The notes under the pieces: generated by a model
The model's database searches: none
Seen by the model: the letters and a program-made list of their open reading frames with translations, nothing else
What the model was told of the DNA's origin: nothing
Source of the DNA: a virus
Virus record (IMG/VR): IMGVR_UViG_3300033997_000478
Coordinates: 1-64,000 of that record
Direction: 5' to 3' (one strand)
Length of the DNA: 64,000 bases
Shown here: positions 42,351 to 50,803 of the stretch, piece by piece
Layout of the letters: each line of letters opens with the position of its first letter
Position numbering within the stretch: position 1 is the first letter of the stretch
Program-made: the position numbers and the translations under genes

Positions 42351-42727
42351 GTTACTCACTCCCGACTCGGGTGGTCCTCTCCGGCCGCGAGGCCGGAGTG
42401 CGACCGCAATCCTTGATTAACGGCATGATCCAGCGCCCCATGGACCTCAATGCCTACGGCGACATGATGGTCCAGATGATGCGGGCAGTGCACGACAACT
42501 GGTCAATTGCCCAGCGCTCAGAACTGGCGATGTATTTCCTGCGTGGCTTCGAATTGAAGGACGTGGAAGACCCCGGCTTTGACCAACGCATCATGTTGGA
42601 AGCGGTCAACTTCGGTGCACTGATGTTCCTTGAGAACTGGCGCGCAGCAGTGCCGAGCTGGGTACCTCTGAACCAGTACCATTTCGATCGCTGGATTGGC
42701 TGGGACTTGGTCCTGGTCAGGCAGTAA
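42347..42727 (+). CDS. Strand-helix-strand family protein 10 (126 aa)
   Basis: GTG 42347 overlaps the previous TGA (GTGA) with GAGG ahead (42338-42341). The plan is strand TRVVLSGREAG, helical core (DMMVQMMRAVHDNWSIAQRS) and ending YHFDRWIGWDLVLVRQ, where RWIGWDLVL matches RWIDEDFIV of member 8. It is the last clear family member. Confidence 0.7.
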   Translation: MSYSLPTRVVLSGREAGVRPQSLINGMIQRPMDLNAYGDMMVQMMRAVHDNWSIAQRSELAMYFLRGFELKDVEDPGFDQRIMLEAVNFGALMFLENWRAAVPSWVPLNQYHFDRWIGWDLVLVRQ

Positions 42728-42761
42728 GGTATGACACCTTTCTTTTTTGTAGGCGCATGCC

Positions 42762-43169
42762 ATGCTCAATCAATCTGACATCGTCCTGGGCACGACCGTC
42801 ACTTTCGATCTGTACCCGTTTGCCCTGTTCGGCACGACCATCAAGAATGCGAAGGTCCTCTCGCTGCTCGATGGTCAAACCGCCCAGGTGCTAGGCTACG
42901 ACCCCCGTAGCCTGCATGTACAGGTCTACCCGACCCTGCCGCCCGGTACGCCCGACGGCTTTGACAAGTACTTCTACCTCCAGGTGCTGCTGCCCTCCGG
43001 TCAGCGCGCCGTCTACGGCCTGCCGTGGATCAAGAGCGAGACGTACAAGACTGAAGTGATGCGCGACATCATGATCCGCTTGAACGGGGTCACCCCGGAC
43101 AAGGAAAATCAGATCCGTCGCGCCCTGGCCAACATCGACCAGCCGATCACTTCGCTTGATGTAGTGTGA
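42762..43169 (+). CDS. Hypothetical protein (135 aa)
   Basis: The first 80 residues look like a small beta-barrel (TTVTFDLYPFALFGTTIKNA; LHVQVYPTLPPGTPDGFDKY), similar to the SH3-like barrels of many jumbo-phage small proteins; the C-terminal 45 residues are helical. Codons are of the high-expression kind. The ribosome-binding site is weak (GTAGGCGC). Function is unknown. Confidence 0.72.
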   Translation: MLNQSDIVLGTTVTFDLYPFALFGTTIKNAKVLSLLDGQTAQVLGYDPRSLHVQVYPTLPPGTPDGFDKYFYLQVLLPSGQRAVYGLPWIKSETYKTEVMRDIMIRLNGVTPDKENQIRRALANIDQPITSLDVV

Positions 43170-43422
43170 ACGACCGGTTTTTTCTCACAGACAAGCAGCT
43201 ATAGTGTGGATGACATCGGCGGGTGGCATCCATCAGCCACGGCGTTTTTCGGTTTCGACGTGGCGCTTCGGAATGGTGTCTGTGACACTAACCATTTGGC
43301 GCTCTGCCTGTGCGACGATGGTGGGAGGTCCCGTTTGGGGCCTCCCTTCTTTTTATGCCGTTTAGGTGTGATTTGCTTTTTTATCAGCGAGTATAATGGA
43401 GTAGGTAGGAAGTGGATAGAAC
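43170..43422 (+). other. Non-coding interval with terminator; candidate small RNA 43205-43355
   Basis: No convincing gene is present; an 80-codon frame here has no ribosome-binding site and reads through a terminator. CAGCTATAGTGTGGATG (43196-43212) looks promoter-like, GTGTC-TGT-GACAC forms a small hairpin, and GGGAGG/CCTCCC (43323-43346) followed by TTCTTTTTATG is a terminator. The layout of promoter-like box, about 150 bases and terminator suits a small RNA. AGTATAATGG (43391-43400) may serve the polymerase gene. Confidence 0.45.
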
Positions 43423-45642
43423 ATGCATCATTTCGTAAATCCGGCTGACACGTACGTCCGCAAAGTCGACATTCGACGCACGTATGTCGAGGACACAGCG
43501 CGTTACCTGTCGCTGATGACCAAGCAGCCCTATGACTACTGCTTGAATTTCGTATCAACCCTGGTCGGCCCCGGCGGCACCATGGAGATGAAAGACCCGG
43601 AAGTCATGGTGCTACGCCGTGGCGAGAACGGGGACCGCGAGAAGATCTTCACCACGTTCGGGGGATTCCTGCAATCGGTGTATTCCGAGAACCAGATGCT
43701 GTCCCCGTCGATGACCGCTTATATCCACCCGGACAAGCAGAAGTCGATCCTGGCTCTGTACATTGACGGCAACTTGCAGCTTCGTAAAGAGGCCAAGCAT
43801 GAGATGTTCGTCGCCCAGATGGCCGGTGATGAGATCAAGCGCAAGATCCAGAACTCCAAGCAGACCACGTTCAAGATCAAGAACAACTCGCTGTCGGGCG
43901 CGCACAGCTCGCCGTACACGATCCTGTGGAATAAGTCCAGCCACTCCACGCTGACCTCCACCTGCCGTGTTGCCGTGTCCTACGGCAACACCAACAACGA
44001 GAAGTTCCTGTACGGTAACCGGCATTACTGGTGCCCGGACGTGGCCCGCAATAACATCATCTCCATCATCAACCACACCGATCTGGAGAAGGTCGCTGCG
44101 GTAATGACCAAGTACGGCCTGAAGGCGCCCAGCGTGGAGCTGGTGATGTCGTTGCTGGAACGCTCCACGGAGAACTACTGGCGCAGTACCGAGGAAATGG
44201 CCCGCCTGCGACTGCTGGTGGAGGCACTGGACGATACCCAGCGTTCGGCCTTCGCCTACGTCTCAGATCTGTACCACCTGTCGCTGGGTAACGATGAGTT
44301 CGTTCGCGAGTTCTTCCGTCGCATGTCCAAGCATGACCTTGAACCCATCACCGATATGGACGAGGCCGACAAGTGGACCAGCAAGAAGATGATGGACGAC
44401 AACCTGCTGGCCTTCGTTGGCATGTTGTGCTCGGAAGAGCTGGGTGGCGGTACGCTCAATAACGTCCACGGCGATAACACCAACCTGAAGCTGAAGGACG
44501 TTCGTCCCAAGGACTATGGCGTGTTCGCAGCCACGGTGCGCAACGTCCATGAAACGCTGGACTACTACGAAGATTTCATCCGTGCATTCTGGGTCACCCC
44601 CAACCTGCCGGCTTCGGTCTTCCAAGCGCCGAGCATCATCCGTCGTGGCGCCATTGCCTCGGATACCGACTCGACCATCTTCACCGTGCAGCACTGGACC
44701 ATGTGGTATCGTGGCCAGCTGGACTTCACCAAGGAGTCTGAGGACGTCGCATCGACTGCGGTGTATCTGGCCGGTCAGCTGATCCGTCACGTTCTGGCAA
44801 CCACCTCCGGTGCAATGGGTGTGGCCAAGCAGTTCGTTAACAAGCTGTCGATGAAGAACGAGTTCTACTTCAAGGTGTTCTTCTTGACCTCCCGTGCCAA
44901 GCACTACTACGCCTATCAGGCAGCACAGGAAGGTAACGTCTTTAAGAAGATGAAGAAGGAGATCAAGGGTGTTGCACTGCGCAACTCCAACATCCCGCCT
45001 TCAATCACCAAGAAGTCCAACGCGCTGCTGACCTACGTGATGGATTCGGCACTGCGACTGGAAGAGATCGATCCGCGTCGTCTGCTGCGTTACGTGGCCA
45101 AGGTGGAAGATTCCATCCGTTCTGAAGTGTACCGTGGTTCTTACGACCTGCTGGCAACGGTGGGTATCAAGGCACCTGATGCGTACAAGAAGGGCGAGGA
45201 CACCCCGGCTTATCAGCACTACCTGATGTGGGAGGAGGTCTTTGCCACCACCTACGGTCATGCCCCGCCACCGCCCTACGGTGCGGTCAAGGTTCCGGTC
45301 AAGCTCGAGAAGAAGATCGAGATGAAGGAATGGCTGGACAACATGGAAGACCAAGTGATCGCAGATAAGTTGCGCGCTTGGAATGCCAACACAAAGGGCA
45401 CGATGGCTGTCATGTACCTGCCCGAGCAGGTGTTGGGTATGACAGGTATCCCCAAGGAAATCATCGCCGCGGTGGACATCCGTCCGCTGATTGCGCAGAT
45501 GATGGAAGCGTTCTACCTGATCCTTGAGTCGGTGGGCCTTTTCATGAAGAACGCAGACAACACCCGTCTGGTCTCCGATGAAAAGTGGCTGCTGCGTGAG
45601 GACTGGCCGCTTCCGGAACTGGACATCGACCATTTGGGTTAA
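43423..45642 (+). CDS. Family B DNA polymerase, palm/fingers/thumb part (phiKZ gp44-like)
   Basis: The 739-residue product shows the motif B-like KIKNNSLSGAHSS near residue 145 (family pattern K-x3-N-S-x-Y-G) and the motif C Asp-Thr-Asp-Ser at residues 414-417 (IASDTDSTIF), one of the two catalytic metal sites. KxY-like RAKHYYAYQAA follows near residue 488. No 3'-5' exonuclease motifs are seen N-terminal to the polymerase part, and motif A is not clear, so the exonuclease may be a separate protein, as I believe it is in phiKZ. The enzyme would replicate phage DNA inside the nucleus. Gene order PhuZ, polymerase, ChmA matches phiKZ gp39, gp44, gp54. Confidence 0.82.
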   Translation: MHHFVNPADTYVRKVDIRRTYVEDTARYLSLMTKQPYDYCLNFVSTLVGPGGTMEMKDPEVMVLRRGENGDREKIFTTFGGFLQSVYSENQMLSPSMTAYIHPDKQKSILALYIDGNLQLRKEAKHEMFVAQMAGDEIKRKIQNSKQTTFKIKNNSLSGAHSSPYTILWNKSSHSTLTSTCRVAVSYGNTNNEKFLYGNRHYWCPDVARNNIISIINHTDLEKVAAVMTKYGLKAPSVELVMSLLERSTENYWRSTEEMARLRLLVEALDDTQRSAFAYVSDLYHLSLGNDEFVREFFRRMSKHDLEPITDMDEADKWTSKKMMDDNLLAFVGMLCSEELGGGTLNNVHGDNTNLKLKDVRPKDYGVFAATVRNVHETLDYYEDFIRAFWVTPNLPASVFQAPSIIRRGAIASDTDSTIFTVQHWTMWYRGQLDFTKESEDVASTAVYLAGQLIRHVLATTSGAMGVAKQFVNKLSMKNEFYFKVFFLTSRAKHYYAYQAAQEGNVFKKMKKEIKGVALRNSNIPPSITKKSNALLTYVMDSALRLEEIDPRRLLRYVAKVEDSIRSEVYRGSYDLLATVGIKAPDAYKKGEDTPAYQHYLMWEEVFATTYGHAPPPPYGAVKVPVKLEKKIEMKEWLDNMEDQVIADKLRAWNANTKGTMAVMYLPEQVLGMTGIPKEIIAAVDIRPLIAQMMEAFYLILESVGLFMKNADNTRLVSDEKWLLREDWPLPELDIDHLG

Positions 45643-45662
45643 AAATCGACTGACGGCATAAG

Positions 45663-45694
45663 CCCCCTAGCACTCCTCACGGGGCGCTAGGGGG
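45663..45694. terminator. Bidirectional terminator after the DNA polymerase gene
   Basis: CCCCCTAG and CTAGGGGG outer arms contain a further GC-rich inner pairing; GGCATAAG precedes it. It separates convergent genes. Confidence 0.78.
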
Positions 45695-45701
45695 TGGTGC
45701 C

Positions 45702-46790
45702 TTACAGGTACGGCTTGATGCCGCGGTCGATCAACATCATGATCTCATCAAAGGTCTGCGCAGACAGCGCGTTGCGCAAAGCGCCGTTACCTTCGATGTA
45801 TTGCAGATGTCGACGGATGTAGTTCAGGTACTGGTAGTTGCGTTGGTTGTCGGTGTTCCGGTTGAACTGGACCAAGAAGGCAATCAGCATTACACGAGCC
45901 AACAACACTGCCCAGGAGATCTGGGTAGAGTAGGCCTGTTCCGGCAACCGTAGTGTCTCGTGTAAATCTTCAGAGGAAACCGTAGGAATGTGAGACACCA
46001 ACGTGTCAAAGTCCCACCGCTTGGAACTGGCCAGCATCAGCCAGCGTTCCAACAGGCTGTCCACCTCTTTATCCCAGTTGGTGACGAAGAAGGTGTGGTG
46101 ACGTTCAGTATCGCGGGGTGATTCAATCCCGAAGTACAGATTCGTCAGGCGGTTGAGGATGGCGATGTCAGCGTAGGAGTCGAGCATGTTGGGCAGCGGG
46201 TACGCTTGCAGGAACTGACCAACCGTTCGTGGGGATTCGTCCACCACGCTGTTGGCCCGGCGCCACGCACGGTACTGACTGGCCAGCATGGGGATATTGA
46301 TCGAGATGACAGCAATGCCACTTTCAGTTGACGCGAACTGATCGTCGGCCACTGGCATATTAAGGGATGTCATCGGATGGTACAGGTAGCGAATGGGACT
46401 TAGCTCCTCCCATCGCTCCAGTCCCGCCTTGACGTCCCATTGATCGGTATCGGCAATGATGACTTCTTGTACCTTATTGCCCAAGAAAGGTCCAGGACGC
46501 CAGAGTTGTCCACGAGAGAGAGCCGAGGTCATCTTCAGGCTCTGCGTGAACAGAAGTGCGACGTCGGAAATCTTGTCGTTGAAGACCTGATCGGTAGGTC
46601 CATTCGAATAGGGAATCGAACCCATCAGCCGCAACAGCAGATGGCCACCCGTGATGTTGCGGGGATTCTCCCGACGGTACTTCTTGACACGTTCCACCGT
46701 CAGGCGCAGTCCATCACGGACACGCCTGAACTCAGGAAAGGTCATGCCGCCTCCAAAGTTCAGAGGCGACTGGTTCAGCAGTTGGTACAT
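45702..46790 (-). CDS. Probable virion-associated protein (362 aa), phiKZ gp53-like by position
   Basis: GGAGG precedes the ATG at 46790. The product is Arg- and aromatic-rich with long helical segments and a hydrophobic stretch around residues 300-315 (WAVLLARVMLIAFLVQF) that could be membrane-associated or a buried helix. It is transcribed away from chmA. No motif is recognised; the phiKZ gp53 comparison is position only. Confidence 0.7.
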   Translation of the reverse strand: MYQLLNQSPLNFGGGMTFPEFRRVRDGLRLTVERVKKYRRENPRNITGGHLLLRLMGSIPYSNGPTDQVFNDKISDVALLFTQSLKMTSALSRGQLWRPGPFLGNKVQEVIIADTDQWDVKAGLERWEELSPIRYLYHPMTSLNMPVADDQFASTESGIAVISINIPMLASQYRAWRRANSVVDESPRTVGQFLQAYPLPNMLDSYADIAILNRLTNLYFGIESPRDTERHHTFFVTNWDKEVDSLLERWLMLASSKRWDFDTLVSHIPTVSSEDLHETLRLPEQAYSTQISWAVLLARVMLIAFLVQFNRNTDNQRNYQYLNYIRRHLQYIEGNGALRNALSAQTFDEIMMLIDRGIKPYL

Positions 46791-47090
46791 TTCGCCTCCA
46801 CGGGAGATGGGTCACGGCTGTAAGGTTGGGGTCATAATATCCCGCCCAGATAACTCTTGAGTAATTCTTTACGACAATTGTACTATGTTGTAGGAGATGT
46901 ACGCTCCAGACCGCTCTTCGGAGAGGTCTGCAACCTGGAGGGTATATTCTCGACCGGTGGTAAGGGACAGAAAAACCGATTCAACCATTCTGAATCCCCT
47001 TACTATCTACTTGACACTGGAGGAGAGCGTTCTTTCCGGTGTTCGCGCGAACATCCACGATTTATCAAAGGCAACCGAGGTTTTTAAGAA
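46791..47090. promoter_or_regulatory. Divergent control region and long chmA leader
   Basis: These 300 bases separate the minus-strand 362-aa gene from chmA. Plus-strand promoter-like motifs are AATTGTACTATGTTG (46876-46890) and AATCCCCTTACTATC (46993-47007), the second leaving an 83-base leader. A short frame at 46857-47087 has no ribosome-binding site and is rejected. Two promoters in series would fit strong expression of the shell protein. Confidence 0.5.
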
Positions 47091-49019
47091 ATGGCCACCA
47101 ACACCCCGAACGACAACAACAACGAAACCGGCACCACCAGCGCAGAAGCCATCTTCAACCGCAACTCCGGCAACACCGCCGGTGCCCAGAACGCCGGTGG
47201 CAGCCAGAGCGGCGGCTTCAACCGCAATGCCGGCCGCGCTGCCCGTCCGGGCCTGACCGCTCGCCTGAGCGGCGCACGTGGCGTGGTCTCGCGCCGCCGT
47301 CCGGGTGCCGAACTGGAAGTCATGCGCAAGGCCTTCGAAGAGGCCCTGAGCCAGTTCCACACCTCCGGCCGCCTGCAGGGCGGTGAGAACCTGAAGCTGA
47401 TGCTGATCGATCGCCAGGAACTGGACCGCAAGGTCGAGCTGCTGGTTGCCTACATCCCGATGACCGTCGACAACCAGCTGCACGTGTCGATCTACACCGT
47501 GATCCTGGCCGACCAGAGCGAGAACCTGGACAGCATCAAGTTCCAGGGCACCGGCGGCCGCAACTTCGCCTACACCGTGACCGCAGGCGACGCCTGGGAT
47601 CGCAACCTGTGGGTGAAGGTCGCAGCGATCGTGCAGGAAAACATGGGCGCTGTCGCCATCCAGCACAACGCCGGCGCGCAGGTCATCCCGGCCGAAACCG
47701 ACGTCACCGACAAGGGCCTGATCCACGGCCTGGCGTTCTTCGTCTCCGAAGGCCTGACCCGCACCATCACCGACAAGATCCTGAAGTCCACCGATGACGT
47801 GATCTCGGTCGCCGACATCGGCGACGACGAAATCGTCGAAGGCAAGCTGGTCTACAGCACCCTGCCGCTGACCACCGCCGCCGGCCTGCCGCTGCGTGGT
47901 GACATCCAGGCCAAGCTGAGCTACAGCCAGCGCGGCAACGAGGGTGACCAGCGTGAACGTGCCTTCAGCCTGGACAACAGCCGTCCGCTGGCCGGCGCCG
48001 CCGGCTTCATCGACCTGGGCTGGGAAGACCCGCAGCAGCCGGCCTTCGGCCAGCAGCCGGCCACCCAGCGCTACCGTGCACGCTTCGTCATGACCCGCCT
48101 GGACACCGAAGGTGACTGGATCACCCCGGAACTGCAGCTGCTGTCGCTGGCCGGCGCCACCCTGGTGGCACGTCAGATGGCCTGGGCTCGCATCTGGTCG
48201 CAGGAGTTCCGTACCAAGGAACACGACATCGGCGTGATCGGCTACGAGCTGGCTCCGGGTGGCGAAGCTGAGCGCATCAACACCTCGGCCGCAGCCTTCA
48301 CCAACGAAGCGCTGTACCAGCTGGTGTCGGCGACCATCTACCCGGACATCCTGTTCCAGCTGGACATCGAAGAAGTCGGCGAGCTGTCGTTCCAGAACCG
48401 CGTGCTGCTCGACGCTGCCAACAACAACGCCGATGCGCAGGACGCCGTGATCGCGGCCGCCAACAACCTGACCAACAACGAGTTCACCCGTCTGTGGCAG
48501 GCCGGCACCCCGTTCGTCATGAACGATGGCAACCGCATCCACCTGGGCTACTACGAAGCCAACGACGGTCAGCGTCGTGACATCCGTGACCTGGACTACC
48601 TGTTCATGCTGGAGCGCTTCGGCGCGCAGGATCCGAAGATGGTCGAGCGCTGGCAGGCGACCTTCGACGACGTCGAACGCGACGAAGTCGAGCGTGTGGC
48701 TGAGCGTGAAGACATGATCCGCAAGATCCTGGGCCCGACGGTGACCATCACCGGCTACGCTCGTCGCGTGACCTTCCACCCGCAGGCCCTGGACGTCCTG
48801 CTGGCCGCTTGCGGCGCAGCCGGCCTGACCATCCGTCAGGACTCGCAGTCCTACGGCTTCACCGGTTCGGCCGCTCGCGGTCGTGCTTCGGGCGGTGCCT
48901 TCGCCTTCGGCGGCGGCGCTACGAACAACCTGTTCAGCTCGGGCGTCACCGGCAGCCGTGGTCGCGGCTTCGGCTCCACCTTCACCGGTGGTTCGACCTG
49001 GCGTGGTCGCGGTAACTGA
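47091..49019 (+). CDS. chmA: Putative phage nuclear shell protein (chimallin, ChmA)
   Basis: The 642-residue protein has the size of known chimallins (about 630 residues) and lies immediately upstream of the RNA polymerase beta-prime N-terminal gene, as phiKZ gp54 does next to gp55. Codon use is the strictest in the window, as expected for the most abundant early protein. The first 65 residues and the last 50 look disordered and are rich in Gly, Arg, Asn and Ser (GSRGRGFGSTFTGGSTWRGR), while the middle is a folded alpha/beta core. Chimallin assembles into a one-protein-thick lattice that encloses phage DNA. I could not align the core to a known chimallin, so the call rests on size, context and abundance; another abundant phage protein is possible. 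Confidence 0.65.
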   Translation: MATNTPNDNNNETGTTSAEAIFNRNSGNTAGAQNAGGSQSGGFNRNAGRAARPGLTARLSGARGVVSRRRPGAELEVMRKAFEEALSQFHTSGRLQGGENLKLMLIDRQELDRKVELLVAYIPMTVDNQLHVSIYTVILADQSENLDSIKFQGTGGRNFAYTVTAGDAWDRNLWVKVAAIVQENMGAVAIQHNAGAQVIPAETDVTDKGLIHGLAFFVSEGLTRTITDKILKSTDDVISVADIGDDEIVEGKLVYSTLPLTTAAGLPLRGDIQAKLSYSQRGNEGDQRERAFSLDNSRPLAGAAGFIDLGWEDPQQPAFGQQPATQRYRARFVMTRLDTEGDWITPELQLLSLAGATLVARQMAWARIWSQEFRTKEHDIGVIGYELAPGGEAERINTSAAAFTNEALYQLVSATIYPDILFQLDIEEVGELSFQNRVLLDAANNNADAQDAVIAAANNLTNNEFTRLWQAGTPFVMNDGNRIHLGYYEANDGQRRDIRDLDYLFMLERFGAQDPKMVERWQATFDDVERDEVERVAEREDMIRKILGPTVTITGYARRVTFHPQALDVLLAACGAAGLTIRQDSQSYGFTGSAARGRASGGAFAFGGGATNNLFSSGVTGSRGRGFGSTFTGGSTWRGRGN

Positions 49020-49064
49020 TCCTCAAGTCGCAATGACCTGAGCCGCGCAACCCGCGGATAAGAG

Positions 49065-49097
49065 AGAGCCACCCTTCGGGGTGGCTCTCTTTTTTTG
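49065..49097 (+). terminator. chmA terminator
   Basis: GAGAGCCACCC and GGGGTGGCTCTC arms are followed by seven Ts, the best U-tract in the window. Confidence 0.92.
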
Positions 49098-49306
49098 CCG
49101 TTAAGACGTAATTTGCAACACAATAGAGAGATCTATTGAGCACTGTCTTTTGGGTGGCAGTGTGAAAACGACAAACCGAAAACCCAAGCAGAAACGAGGG
49201 CTGTGTCATAGACACTCAACTACCAGATGTTGGTGAAAACCCATATCGTGCTGTCCCACGCATCCCCGTAGGACTGGGGCGTAAGTTCGATGGTATCGGT
49301 ATCGGG

Positions 49307-50743
49307 TTGGTGGATTTCGATGCGCTGTTTGAGCAGGCAACGACTCCCCCGGTGATTCTCAACACATTCAACGTCGATACGGTGGATGACAAGACGTTGC
49401 TGGACTCGATGGTGTACACTTACTACGACGGCGATTCGCTGAACGTGGTACCGATGTGTGAATGCCAGCGCACCACTGGTGCCGGCATGATCAATCAGCG
49501 ATGTAGCTTCTGCGGTACGACCGTTCTCCCGCTGAGCGAGCGTCCGCTGGAATCGCTGCTGTGGATGGAACCTCCGGCAGGTGTGGAGACGTTCATCAAT
49601 CCGCAGGTGTGGACCATGCTGTCCAAGGCCATGACCCATGGTGGGATCAATGGTCTGTTGTGGTTGGTGGATCCTCTGGCCATCGTAGGGCCGGAACCGC
49701 ACAAGGAAATTCGACGCCTGATGGATCTGGGCATCGATCGCGGCATCAATCACTTCTACAAGAACTTCGACCAGATCATCGAGCTGCTGTTCAATACGCA
49801 GGTGATCGCCGGTGGCAACCGCCATCAGCGTGAAGAGCTGTGGCAGTTCATCCAGTGCAATCGGCACAAGATCTTCGCCAAGCGACTGCCGGTCCCCTCG
49901 CGTATGGGCTTTGTGGCCGAGCGTACCGTCACCGGTACGTTTGCAGATAAGACCATGAAGCCGATGCTCGATGCGATCCGCACGATCTCCTCGGCAGTGC
50001 ATTCGCAGACGCCACTGGACATCCGCAAGCTCCAGTCGCGCACGATGCTGGCCAATGACCTGGTGGCAACCTACTCCCAGGACTTCATGGCCGCAACGCT
50101 GACCTCCAAGCGGGGTTGGCTGCGTAAGCACGTGTACGGCAATCCGCTGTTCTTCACCTTCCGTGGTGTGATCAGCTCGATGTCCGAGCGCCACGAGTAC
50201 GACGAACTGCACGTGCCGTGGGGCATCTGCATGTCGACCTACTCCAAGCACTTGGAGAACAAGCTCTACAAGACGGCGATCAATGAGCGTGGACGTCCGT
50301 TCACTCCCAACGAAGCTATCGGGCTCATCGAAAGCCATACCCTGCGGTACCACCCGGTCCTCCACAGCTTGTTCAATGAGCTGATCGAGGAATCCCCGCA
50401 CAAGGGCCTGCCGGTGCTGTTCAACCGCAACCCGTCGCTGGACCGTGGTTCGATCCAGGAGTTCTTCATTACCAAGGTGATCGAAGACCCCGAGATCAAC
50501 GCCATCGCAATGTCGGTTCTGTGCCTGAAGGCGCCGAATGCTGACTTCGACGGCGATGCCCTCAACGGCATGGCGATTCTGGACAACCGTTCTGAACGCC
50601 ACTTCGCTGCACTGGCCCCGCACTTCGGTGCACTGGACCTGGATCATCCGCGCCGGATGTCCAACAACCAGGCTTTCCCGCCTCCGGTTGCTGGCGCCAT
50701 CGCGAACATGGTTCATCGCAGCGATCGTACTGTGGTACAATGA
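49307..50743 (+). CDS. RNA polymerase beta-prime subunit, N-terminal half (non-virion RNAP, phiKZ gp55-like)
   Basis: The protein carries the invariant catalytic motif NADFDGD (residues 411-417, counted from TTG 49307) whose three Asp bind the active-site magnesium. Near the N-terminus MCECQRTTGAGMINQRCSFC aligns with the bacterial beta-prime zinc ribbon (C-x-C ... C-x2-C). It ends shortly after the active site, so the beta-prime subunit is split into two genes, as in phiKZ-type polymerases. The start is problematic: the frame is open back to 49166 without ATG, GTG or TTG, and the upstream residues (VGLGRKFDGIGIG) look genuine. The true start may be a rare codon such as ATA 49208, which has GAGGG seven bases upstream. 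Confidence 0.9.
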   Translation: MVDFDALFEQATTPPVILNTFNVDTVDDKTLLDSMVYTYYDGDSLNVVPMCECQRTTGAGMINQRCSFCGTTVLPLSERPLESLLWMEPPAGVETFINPQVWTMLSKAMTHGGINGLLWLVDPLAIVGPEPHKEIRRLMDLGIDRGINHFYKNFDQIIELLFNTQVIAGGNRHQREELWQFIQCNRHKIFAKRLPVPSRMGFVAERTVTGTFADKTMKPMLDAIRTISSAVHSQTPLDIRKLQSRTMLANDLVATYSQDFMAATLTSKRGWLRKHVYGNPLFFTFRGVISSMSERHEYDELHVPWGICMSTYSKHLENKLYKTAINERGRPFTPNEAIGLIESHTLRYHPVLHSLFNELIEESPHKGLPVLFNRNPSLDRGSIQEFFITKVIEDPEINAIAMSVLCLKAPNADFDGDALNGMAILDNRSERHFAALAPHFGALDLDHPRRMSNNQAFPPPVAGAIANMVHRSDRTVVQ

Positions 50744-50754
50744 CCGGCATAAGG

Positions 50755-50774
50755 GGAGGAGCTTCGGCTCCTCC
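50755..50774 (+). terminator. Terminator hairpin
   Basis: GGAGGAGC and GCTCCTCC arms with a TTCG loop are followed by TTCTTG; GGCATAAG precedes it. Confidence 0.8.
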
Positions 50775-50803
50775 TTCTTGTGCTCTACCCTGGAGAGTGT
50801 TCA

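Noticed and set aside
43206-43448. An 80-codon frame before the DNA polymerase gene
   Set aside because: It reads through a terminator and into the next gene and has no ribosome-binding site; the interval is better seen as non-coding.
46600-46625. A tRNA T-arm-like GGTTCGATTCCC on the minus strand
   Set aside because: It lies inside a good coding gene, and no acceptor or anticodon arms can be found around it.
46857-47087. A 76-codon frame in the chmA leader
   Set aside because: No ribosome-binding site, contains the promoter-like motif, and has an incoherent composition.
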